Shown here one piece after another: positions 47,001 through 55,776 of a DNA stretch of 61,406 nt. The position numbers and the translations under genes are program-made. This DNA comes from Botryobacter ruber (GTDB lineage Bacteria; Bacteroidota; Bacteroidia; Cytophagales; Hymenobacteraceae): NCBI RefSeq assembly GCF_003347595.2, contig NZ_QCZK02000027.1:1-61406 (forward strand), in the 5' to 3' direction. Under the pieces are notes generated by a model. That model was not told the origin of the DNA. It saw only the letters and a list, made by a program, of their open reading frames with translations, and did not search any database. Numbering within the stretch: position 1 is the stretch's first letter; each line of letters opens with the position of its first letter.

Positions 47001-48344
47001 TTACAGCGTACTGAAATCGAAGCTTTCGAGGTAGGCAGTCGTGAAGTTGCCTTCTTTAAAGCCTTTGTCTTCCATCAGTTTCAGGTGGAAAGGAATGGTT
47101 GTTTTGATGCCTTCGATGATGAATTCGTCCAGAGCACGTTTCATCTTTACCAAGGCCTCCTCGCGTGTCTGCGCGCTCACGATCAGCTTGGCGATCATGG
47201 AGTCGTAATTTGGCGGGATGGTGTAGCCGGAGTAAACATGCGAGTCTACACGAACGCCATGGCCACCTGGCAGATGCAGGTTGGTAATCTTGCCCGGTGA
47301 AGGACGGAAACCGTTCTTCGGATCTTCGGCATTGATGCGGCACTCGATGGCGTGCATCTTCGGGTAGTGGTTTTTACCGGAGATCTTTAAACCCGCAGCC
47401 ACTTTTATCTGTTCCTTGATCAGGTCATAATCAATCACTTCTTCAGTAATCGGGTGCTCCACCTGGATACGGGTGTTCATCTCCATAAAGTAGAAGTCGC
47501 GGTTTTTGTCGACCAGGAACTCGATGGTACCCACACCTTCGTAATTGATAGCGGCAGCACCTGCCACGGCAGCCTTACCCATTGCTTCACGCAATTCGTC
47601 GGTTATGAAAGGCGAAGGCGTTTCTTCTACCAGCTTCTGGTGGCGGCGCTGGATGGAGCAGTCACGCTCCGAAAGGTGCGCCACCTGGCCATGCTGGTCG
47701 CCGATCAGCTGAATTTCGATGTGGCGTGGCTCCTCGATATATTTCTCCAGGTACAGGCCTTCGTTCCCAAAAGAAGCTTTCGCTTCGGCACGGGCATCTT
47801 TCCAGGCTTTTTCAAACTCAGAGTCGTTGCGCACGATGCGCATCCCTTTGCCACCGCCACCGGCAGTTGCTTTCAGGATAACCGGGTACTTGATTTTTTT
47901 AGCGATTTTCAAGCCTTCGTCCAGGCTGCTCAACAAGCCATCGGAGCCGGGGATGGTGGGTACGCCTGCCTTTTTCATGGTGTCCTTGGCCGACGCTTTG
48001 TCGCCCATGGCGTTGATCATTTCGGGCGTGGCACCGATGAATTTGATATTGTGTTCCGCGCAAATCCTTGAGAACTCCGCATTTTCCGACAGGAAGCCAT
48101 AGCCCGGGTGGATGGCATCGGCATTCGTTATTTCAGCAGCCGAAATCAGGTGCGGGATGTTCAGGTAAGATTGCGCACTGGGTGCCGGACCGATACATAC
48201 AGCTTCATCGGCAAAGCGCACGTGCAGGCTTTCCCTGTCGGCAGTAGAGTATACCGCCACAGTTTTAATGCCCATCTCTTTGCACGTACGGATGATGCGG
48301 AGCGCAATTTCACCGCGGTTGGCAATAAGTATTTTTTTAAACAT
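47001..48344 (-). CDS. accC: Acetyl-CoA carboxylase biotin carboxylase subunit
   Basis: The 447-aa protein is a full-length AccC: it carboxylates the biotin on AccB using ATP and bicarbonate, the first step of fatty acid synthesis. Landmarks are [20 protein letters not shown] at the N-terminus, [14 protein letters not shown] (about residues 78-91), the ATP-grasp loop [14 protein letters not shown] (about 159-172) with [20 protein letters not shown], and the active-site [14 protein letters not shown] (about 287-300). It follows accB in the same direction but after a 241-bp gap filled with TTAATGTGCTAA-type repeats. Confidence 0.96.
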   Translation of the reverse strand: MFKKILIANRGEIALRIIRTCKEMGIKTVAVYSTADRESLHVRFADEAVCIGPAPSAQSYLNIPHLISAAEITNADAIHPGYGFLSENAEFSRICAEHNIKFIGATPEMINAMGDKASAKDTMKKAGVPTIPGSDGLLSSLDEGLKIAKKIKYPVILKATAGGGGKGMRIVRNDSEFEKAWKDARAEAKASFGNEGLYLEKYIEEPRHIEIQLIGDQHGQVAHLSERDCSIQRRHQKLVEETPSPFITDELREAMGKAAVAGAAAINYEGVGTIEFLVDKNRDFYFMEMNTRIQVEHPITEEVIDYDLIKEQIKVAAGLKISGKNHYPKMHAIECRINAEDPKNGFRPSPGKITNLHLPGGHGVRVDSHVYSGYTIPPNYDSMIAKLIVSAQTREEALVKMKRALDEFIIEGIKTTIPFHLKLMEDKGFKEGNFTTAYLESFDFSTL

Positions 48345-48585
48345 GGACTTTAATGTGCTGATTTTAATGTGCTAATGAGTAAATGTGCTCATGTGCTGAT
48401 GTATTAATGCGCTCATACGGTATTTTGATGTGCTAATTCGGTGATGGCTCAGTTGTTCAACTGGAAAATTGTTGTAAAGAGTAGTGAATGACTCACTGGT
48501 AACAACCACATAATCCAGCAACCAGCACATTGCTACATTAGCACATCAGCACATTAAAACATCAGCACATTAAATTATTAGCACA
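48345..48585. repeat. TTAATGTGCTAA-type degenerate repeat tract between accB and accC
   Basis: The left part (48350-48435) repeats TTTAATGTGCTGATTT- and AATGTGCTAATGAG-like units. The right part (48525-48592) repeats the reverse complement, ATTAGCACATCAGCACATTA-like units. The two halves can pair into a long imperfect hairpin inside the presumed accB-accC transcript. Confidence 0.75.
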
Positions 48586-49089
48586 TTAACTGGGATCTAC
48601 CAGGAACAGAGGCTGATCATATTCTACCGGCGAAGCATTGTCTACCAGCACTTTCACAATTTTGCCTGATACTTCAGACTCAATTTCGTTAAACAGCTTC
48701 ATGGCCTCGATAATGCAGATCACCTGTCCTTTCGAAACCTCGTCGCCCACGTTTACAAAGGAAGGAGATTCCGGGCTTGAGGAGCGGTAGAAGGTACCGA
48801 TCATAGGGGCTTTTATGGTGGTGTACTTGCTCTCGTCGCTGGCGGCCTGTGCAGGGGCGGCAGGAGCTGCGGCTGCTGCAGGAGCAGGTGCCGGGGCAGC
48901 CTGAGGGGCGGCAACCGGGGCAGGCGCATGTGTATGAACAGGGCTAACACCCGAGTCCTTCACATACTTTACCTTCTGGTCCGGATCGCGTTTTACCGAT
49001 ATCTTAAATTCTTCTGTTTCGATGTTGACTTTATTCAGGCCGGATTTGGCAATAAAGTCGATGAGGTCCTGGATTTCTTTAGCTTTCAT
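48586..49089 (-). CDS. accB: Acetyl-CoA carboxylase biotin carboxyl carrier protein
   Basis: The 167-aa protein has an N-terminal helix ([20 protein letters not shown]), a Pro/Ala-rich flexible linker at about residues 52-83 and a C-terminal biotinyl domain (about 88-166) with [10 protein letters not shown]. Lys131 there is the biotinylation site. It carries the carboxyl group from AccC to the carboxyltransferase. It starts 3 bp after efp, so efp and accB are surely co-transcribed. accC follows after the repeat tract at 48345-48585. Confidence 0.95.
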   Translation of the reverse strand: MKAKEIQDLIDFIAKSGLNKVNIETEEFKISVKRDPDQKVKYVKDSGVSPVHTHAPAPVAAPQAAPAPAPAAAAAPAAPAQAASDESKYTTIKAPMIGTFYRSSSPESPSFVNVGDEVSKGQVICIIEAMKLFNEIESEVSGKIVKVLVDNASPVEYDQPLFLVDPS

Positions 49090-49092
49090 GTG

Positions 49093-49656
49093 TTATTTTA
49101 CTCTTTCTGCGTAAGAATAAGTGCGTGTGTCTACTTTTATTTTTTCGTCCTGCCCGATGAACAGCGGCACCTGGATGGTAGCGCCTGTTTCAACGATAGC
49201 CGGTTTTGATGCGTTCGTGGCCGTGTCGCCTTTGATTCCCGGTTCTGTATAGGTAATGGTCAGCTCCACAAATGGCGGAATTTCGCAGGTAAGCGGTGTT
49301 TCTGTTTCAGCATGGAAGAGAATGGTTACTTCCTGGCCTTCTTTCATCAGGTCGGCAAAAGGTACCATTTTTTCGTCCAGAACCACCTGCTCAAAGGTAT
49401 TCATGTCCATAAAATTGTACCCCAGGTCGTCTTTGTAAATGTACTGGTGCGGACGCTGCTCTACGCGGGCGGTTGTTATTTTGTGGCCGGCTGAAAAAGT
49501 ATTGTCAATTACTTTTCCGGTCTTAATGTTTTTAAGTTTTGTTCTGACGAAAGCCGGTCCCTTACCTGGTTTTACGTGCTGAAATTCTGTTACTACATAA
49601 AGGTCGTTGTTGAACTCTATGCACAAGCCATTCTTAATATCAGCTGTGGTTGCCAT
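49093..49656 (-). CDS. efp: Translation elongation factor P
   Basis: The 187-aa protein has the three EF-P domains: a KOW-like N-domain with FQHVKPGKGPAFVRTKLKNI (about residues 23-42), whose loop Lys at about 34 is the usual modification site, then two OB domains ending DTRTYSYAERVK. It relieves ribosome stalling at proline stretches. No epmA/epmB-type modification genes are in the window. It heads the efp-accB-accC part of the lipid cluster. Confidence 0.95.
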   Translation of the reverse strand: MATTADIKNGLCIEFNNDLYVVTEFQHVKPGKGPAFVRTKLKNIKTGKVIDNTFSAGHKITTARVEQRPHQYIYKDDLGYNFMDMNTFEQVVLDEKMVPFADLMKEGQEVTILFHAETETPLTCEIPPFVELTITYTEPGIKGDTATNASKPAIVETGATIQVPLFIGQDEKIKVDTRTYSYAERVK

Positions 49657-49978
49657 AAGTGTGTTTTATTCTCGGTAAATTTTTAATGAAAGGTTAAAAG
49701 TATAGCGCAATTCTATGTCTTGCAAACAAAGTTAGCTATTCTGCTCAAATTGTTTTAAAAACAGTTCGGTTTTACATGCATTCCATGCAGGATTTGTTTC
49801 ATTACGTGCCTGCTAACAGAAAAGATGGTTTGCGGCATCGTAAAAACAAAACGAATAGTGGTGCGACGGCTGCAGGCCACGCTGTGGGCGGCAAAACTGA
49901 TTTCAAAAACACAAAAAGAGCGCAGCTGTTGCCTCCGGCTTAGCTGCGCTCTTTTAACAAAAATCTTTCGTTCCTAAT
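49657..49978. other. 322-bp gap upstream of efp
   Basis: Only the terminator at 49913-49955 and a short GACGGCTGCAGGCCACGCTG palindromic segment near 49866-49885 were recognised. Confidence 0.5.
49913..49955. terminator. Intrinsic terminator after the prodomain-like lipoprotein gene
   Basis: AAAAAGAGCGCAGCT pairs with AGCTGCGCTCTTTT around a 14-nt loop, with T-runs on both strands. Confidence 0.88.
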
Positions 49979-50662
49979 TTACCAGGTGCCGATAGGCGAA
50001 GGCTGTAACACGAAGTCGGGTTCAGCATGAGCTATGTATTCGTGTTTATGAAAATAGTTGGCCATTTCCAGTGCGTTGCCATCCGAATCTTTGTCGGCTT
50101 CCAGTAAATATATTTTAAGATCCGGAGAAATTTCTTCCACAATGCGGGTTTTGGTTCTTTTAGTTAAGCTTTCCAGCTGCTGGTAATTTGCCTTTTCGGT
50201 TAGCGTAACAATAAAATGCCCGCCAATCCCCCTGAATCCTTCCGAAACAATAAAGGTCGGATTGGCATAGCGAACCAGGCTGCTTTGTTTCAGCAAGCCC
50301 AGCAGCTCCTCTACCTGTGCGCACGACAGGTCGGGTTGCAGTTCAATTATTTCCGGGGAAGTATAGTCGAGTGTCTGGTAAGCATCTTTTCCTTTGATGT
50401 AAGTGCTATGCGATGCTAAAAATTTTTCTTTTTCCGCAGCTTCGAGCCCGGGTACAAACCCAATGATAACAGCCGACGTGGAAACCGTTCCCAGCACTTT
50501 CTTCTTGTTTTCATAAAAGTAAAAATGCTCGGTGCAGGTGGTGCCGTCAGCAAGTGTTACGTTGCTGGTATCGTCTGTCGACAAGCTAGGGGATGTGTTT
50601 TGTTTTTTGCAGGAGAAGAAGGTGAGGACCAGAAAAAGATATAATAAATTGAATGTTTTCAT
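49979..50662 (-). CDS. Orphan lipoprotein resembling a subtilase (S8) prodomain
   Basis: The 227-aa protein has a lipobox TFFSC near residue 18. Two halves resemble the tandem strands and helices of the N-terminal region of Bacteroidota subtilisin-like proteases: SAVIIGFVPGLEAAEKEKFL (about residues 63-82) through SSLVRYANPTFIV, and GGHFIVTLTEKANYQQLESL (about 147-166) through ALEMANYFHKHEYIAHAEPD (about 199-218). In such proteases the catalytic domain follows directly after the AEPDF-like segment. Here the protein ends ten residues later and a terminator follows, so no peptidase domain is present. It could be a free-standing protease inhibitor or chaperone, or a truncated protease gene. The similarity is by memory of the family, not by search. 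Confidence 0.6.
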   Translation of the reverse strand: MKTFNLLYLFLVLTFFSCKKQNTSPSLSTDDTSNVTLADGTTCTEHFYFYENKKKVLGTVSTSAVIIGFVPGLEAAEKEKFLASHSTYIKGKDAYQTLDYTSPEIIELQPDLSCAQVEELLGLLKQSSLVRYANPTFIVSEGFRGIGGHFIVTLTEKANYQQLESLTKRTKTRIVEEISPDLKIYLLEADKDSDGNALEMANYFHKHEYIAHAEPDFVLQPSPIGTW

Positions 50663-51045
50663 GTTGGAGAAACTAATGAATTCTGAAAAGTGTGAATGAA
50701 AAAATGAAAATTTAATTTCCTTGTTTTTACCTGTTTACTCCTGTTTCAGTATTAATGTTTTGACATTGACAACAGAAGCTGCAGGTTAATTTTAGTTTCT
50801 CTTAACGTAAACAAGCTATAATTGTTGGTGCACCCAAAATAGCACTTTGCGATGTTCAACCAATTTGTGCCAGGTTCTGCTGAACCAGCGGGTGCTGTTT
50901 CGGTCTTTGCTGAAGATAGCAGAAACAACTGGCAGAATAAAAATAGCTTTTATAACGTGAACTCGGGAGTTAAAAAAATACACTAACAGTAACAGTTCAT
51001 TCGTTACCCTCTTACCTACAGTTTCATCGTTAACTTACGCGCTCC

Positions 51046-51192
51046 TCGGCTGGGGAAGGGGCCCTATTTAAGCGCGGCCGCGTTTTCGCTTCCGTCGCTG
51101 TCTACATGAACCTGCCCTCGCTCCGCTGCGGGCTGCTGAGCAAAGCTCAGCACCGGAACATGTAGAAATAGAGGGCCCCTACCCCCGGCTCC
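51046..51192. repeat. Large imperfect palindrome with GGGGCCCTATTT arms
   Basis: GGGGCCCTATTT (51058-51069) faces AAATAGAGGGCCCC (51166-51179). TCTACATG (51101-51108) faces CATGTAGA (51159-51166), and GCTGAGC/GCTCAGC forms a small hairpin within 51130-51152. The whole can fold into a branched stem, like other intergenic palindromes of the window, but of a separate sequence family. Confidence 0.65.
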
Positions 51193-51306
51193 TCCTGCGA
51201 AAACTGGAAAGGTTATATGCTTCGATCTTAAAACAATAACTTGACCTGTGCAAATGAATAACTTTCAAATAATAAACCTGTTTTAATTCCCGAGTACTCG
51301 TTTTTT

Positions 51307-51348
51307 AGAGCAGCAGTGGCTGTGGTGGCTGGTGCAGCAGAATTTTTA
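51307..51348 (+). repeat. Copy of the dispersed GGTGGCAGGTGCAG-type repeat
   Basis: Reads AGAGCAGCAGTGGCTGTGGT followed by GGCTGGTGCAGCAGAATTTT, close to the consensus. Confidence 0.75.
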
Positions 51349-51382
51349 CAACCAACTGGAACGCTACTAGTGTCTGAACATA

Positions 51383-51425
51383 CAGGAGCAGCGGGTATGG
51401 AGGCTGCAGCAGCAAACATTTTTAG
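51383..51425 (+). repeat. Copy of the dispersed repeat (diverged)
   Basis: Reads CAGGAGCAGCGGGTATGGAG followed by GCTGCAGCAGCAAACATTTT, 35 bp after the previous copy and in the same orientation. Confidence 0.6.
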
Positions 51426-51613
51426 ACTTCAAAAAAAGGTGTCTCAGCGAAAGGAGGTGTGTGCTGCCTGGCTGTAAGTGCTGGTACAGGCAGGGTAGGA
51501 GCTGCCCGGGAAAAGCACCCTGGATTCCTGATGGAGCAGAAGCGGTGGCCGGAAATGAAGTAGCCCTGGCTGGCAGGGCTACAACAAATCATCTCCGAAC
51601 AATGAACCGAGCT

Positions 51614-52966
51614 TTATACGTACTGGCGTTTTGCCTGCGGCACAATGCTGGTGAGGTCTTTAATTTTTACCGGCTTCCCGGATTCGCAGCTGTTACGGGC
51701 CGCAATGCCTGTCAGGATGGAAAGGGCGCCATCCCGCACACCGGCCGCCTGGTGGTACGGATCTTCTTTCACCCCGCCGAATATCCGGTCAGCCATTAGT
51801 TTGTCGCCGCCCCCGTGACCGCCTTTGATGATCGGCAGTTTGATGATTTCGCGCTTGCCGAAGTTTTGGGTAACGATGATTTCCTCGTAATCTTTTTCAG
51901 TCAGCGGATTGCTTTCTTCCACCCATAGGTCAATCCTGCCTTTTTTACCGTTAAAGGCAATGCGGTAGCCTTCGTAAGGGGAGTAGGTGGTAAGGGAGTA
52001 GCTGGCCTGCACGCCGTTGGCGTATTTAATGGTGGCCGCCATTTTATCATAAATGTTTACGTCTTCCCGGAACACGCAGCCATCGCGCAGGTAACCGTCG
52101 TGCTTCTCGTTATCGACATACAGCTCCATGAGCTGCTGCTTTTTGGTGATGTCGAAGTAGAAATTACACTGATCTTTGTGCGGACAGGGGCGGCAGTTGG
52201 TGTGGCGGAACGAATTGTTTTTGCCATAGAAATCCAGCGAACCGTAGGCCGACACCTCTTCCGGGTCCGACTCCAGCCACCAGTTGAGGAGGTCGAAATG
52301 GTGCGTAGCTTTGTGCACCCACAGCGTGCCGCCTTTTTCTTTGAGCCTGTGCCAGCGCCTGAAGTAATCGGCGCCGTGGCTGGTGTCGAGGTACCAGTGA
52401 AAGTCTACGGAAGTTACGTCGCCTATTACGCCGCTTCGCAGCAGTTCGTAAATTTTGGCGCGGTGTGGCGTGTAGCGGTAGTTAAAGGTAACCGTTACTT
52501 TTTTGCCGGTGCGCTTTTCAGCATCTATAATGGCCTGGCACTTGTCTTCATCGGTGGTCATGGGCTTTTCGGTGATGATGTTGGCGCCCATCTCCATGCC
52601 TTTGATGATGAATTCGTCATGCGTAGAGTCCACGGTCGTCACCATCAGCGTATCCGGCTTTACCTCCTTCATCATTTTCTCGAAGTCGGTATAGGTCGGG
52701 CACTTAAAGCCGGTCGCTTTCTTGAAATATTTTACACGCCCCGGGTTTATGTCGCACAATCCAACAAACTCGACCCTGTCCGAATAAGCCTCTTTTATTT
52801 TGTGTGACCACATGCCAAGCGCACGGACGCCCGTGCCCACGATGGCAATACGCATTTTACTGTCGGCGGCAAAGCCCGCCAGGGGGCTAAGGGCCACGGT
52901 ACCTGCCAGGGCGGCAGATTTAGTTAGAAAATTTCTTCTGGAAATAAAGGTACTTTTTGAGTTCAT
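51614..52966 (-). CDS. Gfo/Idh/MocA family oxidoreductase with Tat-type signal
   Basis: The 450-aa protein starts with a twin-arginine-like signal (SRRNFLTKSAALAGTVALSP), so it is probably exported folded with its cofactor. The N-terminal NAD(P) Rossmann domain shows AIVGTGVRALGMW (about residues 39-51) and ITEKPMTTDEDKC (about 134-146). The C-terminal alpha/beta domain carries GGTLWVHKATHHFDLLNWWL with the conserved His region. A CRPCPHKDQC cysteine cluster near residue 260 occurs in some extracytoplasmic family members. It would oxidise or hydrolyse a sugar derivative in the periplasm; the substrate is unknown. The gene interrupts the interval between fabH and efp. Two TTGCGCAA palindromes lie upstream. 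Confidence 0.88.
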   Translation of the reverse strand: MNSKSTFISRRNFLTKSAALAGTVALSPLAGFAADSKMRIAIVGTGVRALGMWSHKIKEAYSDRVEFVGLCDINPGRVKYFKKATGFKCPTYTDFEKMMKEVKPDTLMVTTVDSTHDEFIIKGMEMGANIITEKPMTTDEDKCQAIIDAEKRTGKKVTVTFNYRYTPHRAKIYELLRSGVIGDVTSVDFHWYLDTSHGADYFRRWHRLKEKGGTLWVHKATHHFDLLNWWLESDPEEVSAYGSLDFYGKNNSFRHTNCRPCPHKDQCNFYFDITKKQQLMELYVDNEKHDGYLRDGCVFREDVNIYDKMAATIKYANGVQASYSLTTYSPYEGYRIAFNGKKGRIDLWVEESNPLTEKDYEEIIVTQNFGKREIIKLPIIKGGHGGGDKLMADRIFGGVKEDPYHQAAGVRDGALSILTGIAARNSCESGKPVKIKDLTSIVPQAKRQYV

Positions 52967-52993
52967 ATAACTTGTTCTTATGCTGGTTTGTTA

Positions 52994-53118
52994 GTTGCGC
53001 AACAATAATTTCAAAATTGGATCAATGCCCGGCCCTTCTGTGGAATTGCACCACCAGGAAGCAGTGAATGGCGTGATTAAATTACTAACATTCGTTAATA
53101 AAACAAACGATTGCGCAA
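52994..53118 (-). promoter_or_regulatory. Two TTGCGCAA palindromes, putative operators for the oxidoreductase gene
   Basis: GTTGCGCAAC (52994-53003) and ATTGCGCAAT (53110-53119) share the core TTGCGCAA and lie 116 bp apart, the nearer one about 28 bp before the start codon. Paired sites at this spacing would suit a looping repressor such as a LacI-type protein; no regulator gene is nearby. Confidence 0.4.
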
Positions 53119-53355
53119 TTTTTTCTGTCGCGATAATAATTCTGTTTCAGATGAGGACAAATTATACCTTGATAGTATTTATGCGGTTCCACAAACTATC
53201 CGACCCTTTGTCATCCCTTTAGGAGATCTTGTGGGCGAACTGCAACTACGCTAGCTACCGGAGGACTTGTAATGGAAGCTACATTTTACTATCTGGTATA
53301 ACTTGTGCAGGAGCTATAACAGCAGGCGGGGAATGGTGCCTGAAGGGACAGGGCA

Positions 53356-53381
53356 TAAAAAAAGCGGCACATGGCCGCTTT
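53356..53381 (-). terminator. Intrinsic terminator after fabH
   Basis: On the reverse strand AAAGCGGC pairs with GCCGCTTT around a 5-nt loop and continues into a T7 run. It marks the end of the yceD-rpmF-plsX-fabH transcript before the inserted genes. Confidence 0.8.
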
Positions 53382-53402
53382 GCAAATTTTTACGATGGAT
53401 GC

Positions 53403-54401
53403 TTATTTAGGATCGTACGCCCATTTCAGGTAAATGGCACCCCAGGTAAAGCCGCCGCCGAAGGCTGCGAGTACCAGGTTGTCGCCTTTCTTTAGTTGGC
53501 TTTCGTAGTCCCAGAGGCAAAGGGGAATGGTGCCGCTGGTGGTGTTGCCGTATTTCTGGATGTTGAGCATCACTTTGCTGCTATCAACGCCCATACGGTT
53601 GGCAGTAGCCTCGATGATACGCTTGTTGGCCTGGTGCGGTACCAGCCAGGCAATATCGTCGCCGGTCAGGTTGTTGCGCTCCATTACTTCTGCCGACACG
53701 TCGGCCATGCCTTTTACGGCGAACTTGAACACCGTCTGGCCTTCCTGGTAAGCAAAATGCTCCCGGTTTTCTACCGACTCGATGGAAGCCGGTCTGCGGC
53801 TGCCACCTGCTTTCATGTGCAGGTAAGGAGCACCGGAACCGTCCGATTTCAGCACTTCGTCCAGCACGCCGTAGCCTTCGGTATTAGGCTCGAGCATAAC
53901 AGCGCCGCCACCGTCGCCAAAAATAATGCAGGTAGTACGGTCGGTGTAGTCTACAATGGAAGACATTTTATCGGCACCCACCACAATTACTTTCTTGTAC
54001 TGCCCGGACTGGATGAACTTGGCACCTGTGGCCAGGGCAAACAAAAAGCCGGAGCAGGCAGCCTGCAGGTCGTAGCCAAAGGCATTTACAGCACCCACTT
54101 CTGCTGTGATCAGGTTGGCAGTTGCCGGAAATACATAGTCCGGGGTAGTAGTGGCGCAGATTAAAAGCTCAACCTCCTCCGGTTTTGTATTTGTTTTTCT
54201 GAGCAGTTCCTTTACTGCAGGTACAGCAATATGCGATGTGCCTAAGCCTTCTCCTTTTAAAATATGCCTCTCTTTGATACCGGTACGGGATACAATCCAT
54301 TCGTCGTTCGTTTCCACATATGTTTCCAGTTCCTTATTGGTAAGAATATAATCCGGTACGTAGCCACTGATACCCGTAATAGCGGCGGTAATTTTACTCA
54401 T
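53403..54401 (-). CDS. fabH: Beta-ketoacyl-ACP synthase III
   Basis: The 332-aa enzyme condenses acetyl-CoA or a branched acyl-CoA with malonyl-ACP to start fatty acid synthesis. The catalytic triad is visible: Cys116 in [13 protein letters not shown], His in [13 protein letters not shown] (about residue 254) and Asn in [12 protein letters not shown] (about 284). The ATG at 54401 gives the usual N-terminus [19 protein letters not shown]. It follows plsX after 134 bp on the same strand. In many Bacteroidota efp and accBC follow next; here the terminator at 53356-53381 separates them. Confidence 0.95.
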   Translation of the reverse strand: MSKITAAITGISGYVPDYILTNKELETYVETNDEWIVSRTGIKERHILKGEGLGTSHIAVPAVKELLRKTNTKPEEVELLICATTTPDYVFPATANLITAEVGAVNAFGYDLQAACSGFLFALATGAKFIQSGQYKKVIVVGADKMSSIVDYTDRTTCIIFGDGGGAVMLEPNTEGYGVLDEVLKSDGSGAPYLHMKAGGSRRPASIESVENREHFAYQEGQTVFKFAVKGMADVSAEVMERNNLTGDDIAWLVPHQANKRIIEATANRMGVDSSKVMLNIQKYGNTTSGTIPLCLWDYESQLKKGDNLVLAAFGGGFTWGAIYLKWAYDPK

Positions 54402-54535
54402 AGTAAAAGGGTGTGGTTAGGTGAAATATTATGCAGGCAAGTTAGTAAAAAAAAATTGGTATAAACTGACAGTCCTTTAAAAAGCGTAAAGGTGCAGCTT
54501 ATACCAAACTGTATTATTTGTGGTCGAAACCCAAA

Positions 54536-55480
54536 TTACGAAACACTGTATATTTTTCTGAAACGCTCGGATATTTCGGAAGAAACCATTTTCTGGGCCT
54601 GCAGCACCATATTGCATATGGCCAGCGGGCTGGACACGCCGTGCCCGATAATGGCATTTCCGTTGATACCTAAAATAGGCGAACCGCCGACAGCTTCGTA
54701 ATTAAATTTATCGACAAACGGATCGTGAATGTTTTTCTCGTTCAGGATGTCGTAAATGGATTCAGCCATTTTCAGGATAATATTCCCGGTATAGCCGTCA
54801 CATACGATCACATCTGCCTTGTCGTTGAAAAGGTCCCGCCCTTCGATGTTGCCGATAAAGTTAATGTTTTTGTTGGCTTTGAGGCGCTGGTGGGCGGCCT
54901 GTGTGTTCACAGTGCCCTTGCCTTCCTCTTCACCCAGGTTCATGAGACCCACTTTCGGGTTCTCAATCTCCAGTACATATTTGGCATAAACGGAACCGAA
55001 CTCGCCGAACTGTTCCAGTACATCCGGCTTGCATTCGGCGTTTGCGCCAACATCCAGCATCACGCCAAAATCACCTTTCAGCTTTGGTACCAGGCTGGCA
55101 ATAGACGGCCGGATGATACCTTCGATCGCTTTCACGCTGAACATGGCAGCAACCAGCATGGCCCCGGTATTTCCTGCGCTGCAGAAAGCATCCGCTTTCT
55201 GCGCTTTCAGAAGTCCGTAACCAACTGCAATGCTGGAATCAGGTTTTTGGGTAAGCGCTTTGGTGGGGTGTTCCCCCATCTCGATTACCTGGCTGGCATG
55301 AATTACTTTAATGCCGTTTCCTGAATATCCGTATTCTTTTAGCAGCGAATGGATGATATCTTCCTTACCAATCAGCAGGATATCCGTATCCTGTTCTAGC
55401 TGCTCAGCGGCTAACAGTGCACCTTTAACAACTGCTTCTGGTGCATGGTCGCCGCCCATAGCGTCTAAGGCGATCCTCAT
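54536..55480 (-). CDS. plsX: Phosphate acyltransferase
   Basis: The 314-aa protein converts acyl-ACP to acyl-phosphate at the membrane surface in phospholipid synthesis. It has the PlsX hallmarks [20 protein letters not shown] at the start, [33 protein letters not shown] and [30 protein letters not shown] sequence appears as [15 protein letters not shown] near residue 230. It starts 50 bp after rpmF and is followed by fabH, the standard order. Confidence 0.95.
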   Translation of the reverse strand: MRIALDAMGGDHAPEAVVKGALLAAEQLEQDTDILLIGKEDIIHSLLKEYGYSGNGIKVIHASQVIEMGEHPTKALTQKPDSSIAVGYGLLKAQKADAFCSAGNTGAMLVAAMFSVKAIEGIIRPSIASLVPKLKGDFGVMLDVGANAECKPDVLEQFGEFGSVYAKYVLEIENPKVGLMNLGEEEGKGTVNTQAAHQRLKANKNINFIGNIEGRDLFNDKADVIVCDGYTGNIILKMAESIYDILNEKNIHDPFVDKFNYEAVGGSPILGINGNAIIGHGVSSPLAICNMVLQAQKMVSSEISERFRKIYSVS

Positions 55481-55530
55481 GTACTGGGTCGGTTAAATTA
55501 TACAGAACAAAAATTAAAGCAGGCTATTGC

Positions 55531-55728
55531 TTAGCGGGCGTTCGTTGTATAATTTTTGATAGCCAGTTTGCCTTTATGGTACAAGTCGCCTTCAACCACA
55601 TACGCATGGTGGTACAGGTGCGGCGTGTCCGTAGTAGGACAGATGGCAATGGCGCTCTCAGAAAGTTTTTGGTGAGTTCTTCTCTTATCTCTTCTGGTCT
55701 TCGAAATCTTGCGTTTAGGATGTGCCAT
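55531..55728 (-). CDS. rpmF: 50S ribosomal protein L32
   Basis: The 65-aa protein begins [20 protein letters not shown], typical of bacterial L32. Only a single cysteine is present (AICP), so the four-cysteine zinc ribbon of other L32 forms is absent (the zinc-free type). It follows the YceD-like gene by 48 bp and precedes plsX by 50 bp. Confidence 0.96.
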   Translation of the reverse strand: MAHPKRKISKTRRDKRRTHQKLSESAIAICPTTDTPHLYHHAYVVEGDLYHKGKLAIKNYTTNAR

Positions 55729-55776
55729 TTTTAGTTATAATTATCTTTTGTTTGTATTTGGTTGATTTTTAATTGT

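Larger units (their letters stand above)
50663..51613. other. 951-bp gene-poor gap
   Basis: The gap contains a large imperfect palindrome (51046-51192) and two dispersed-repeat copies (51307-51348 and 51383-51425). The first 380 bp are A+T-rich and show no gene or clear signal. Reading frames 51228-51419 (reverse) and 51461-51799 (forward) are judged chance. Confidence 0.55.
52967..53402. other. 436-bp gap between the oxidoreductase and fabH
   Basis: The gap holds two TTGCGCAA palindromes (52995-53002 and 53111-53118) and the fabH terminator (53356-53381). No gene is evident; the short forward frames here are chance. Confidence 0.55.

Noticed and set aside
47454..48102. Forward frames opposite accC
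   Set aside because: Antisense shadows; accC on the reverse strand is full length with all motifs.
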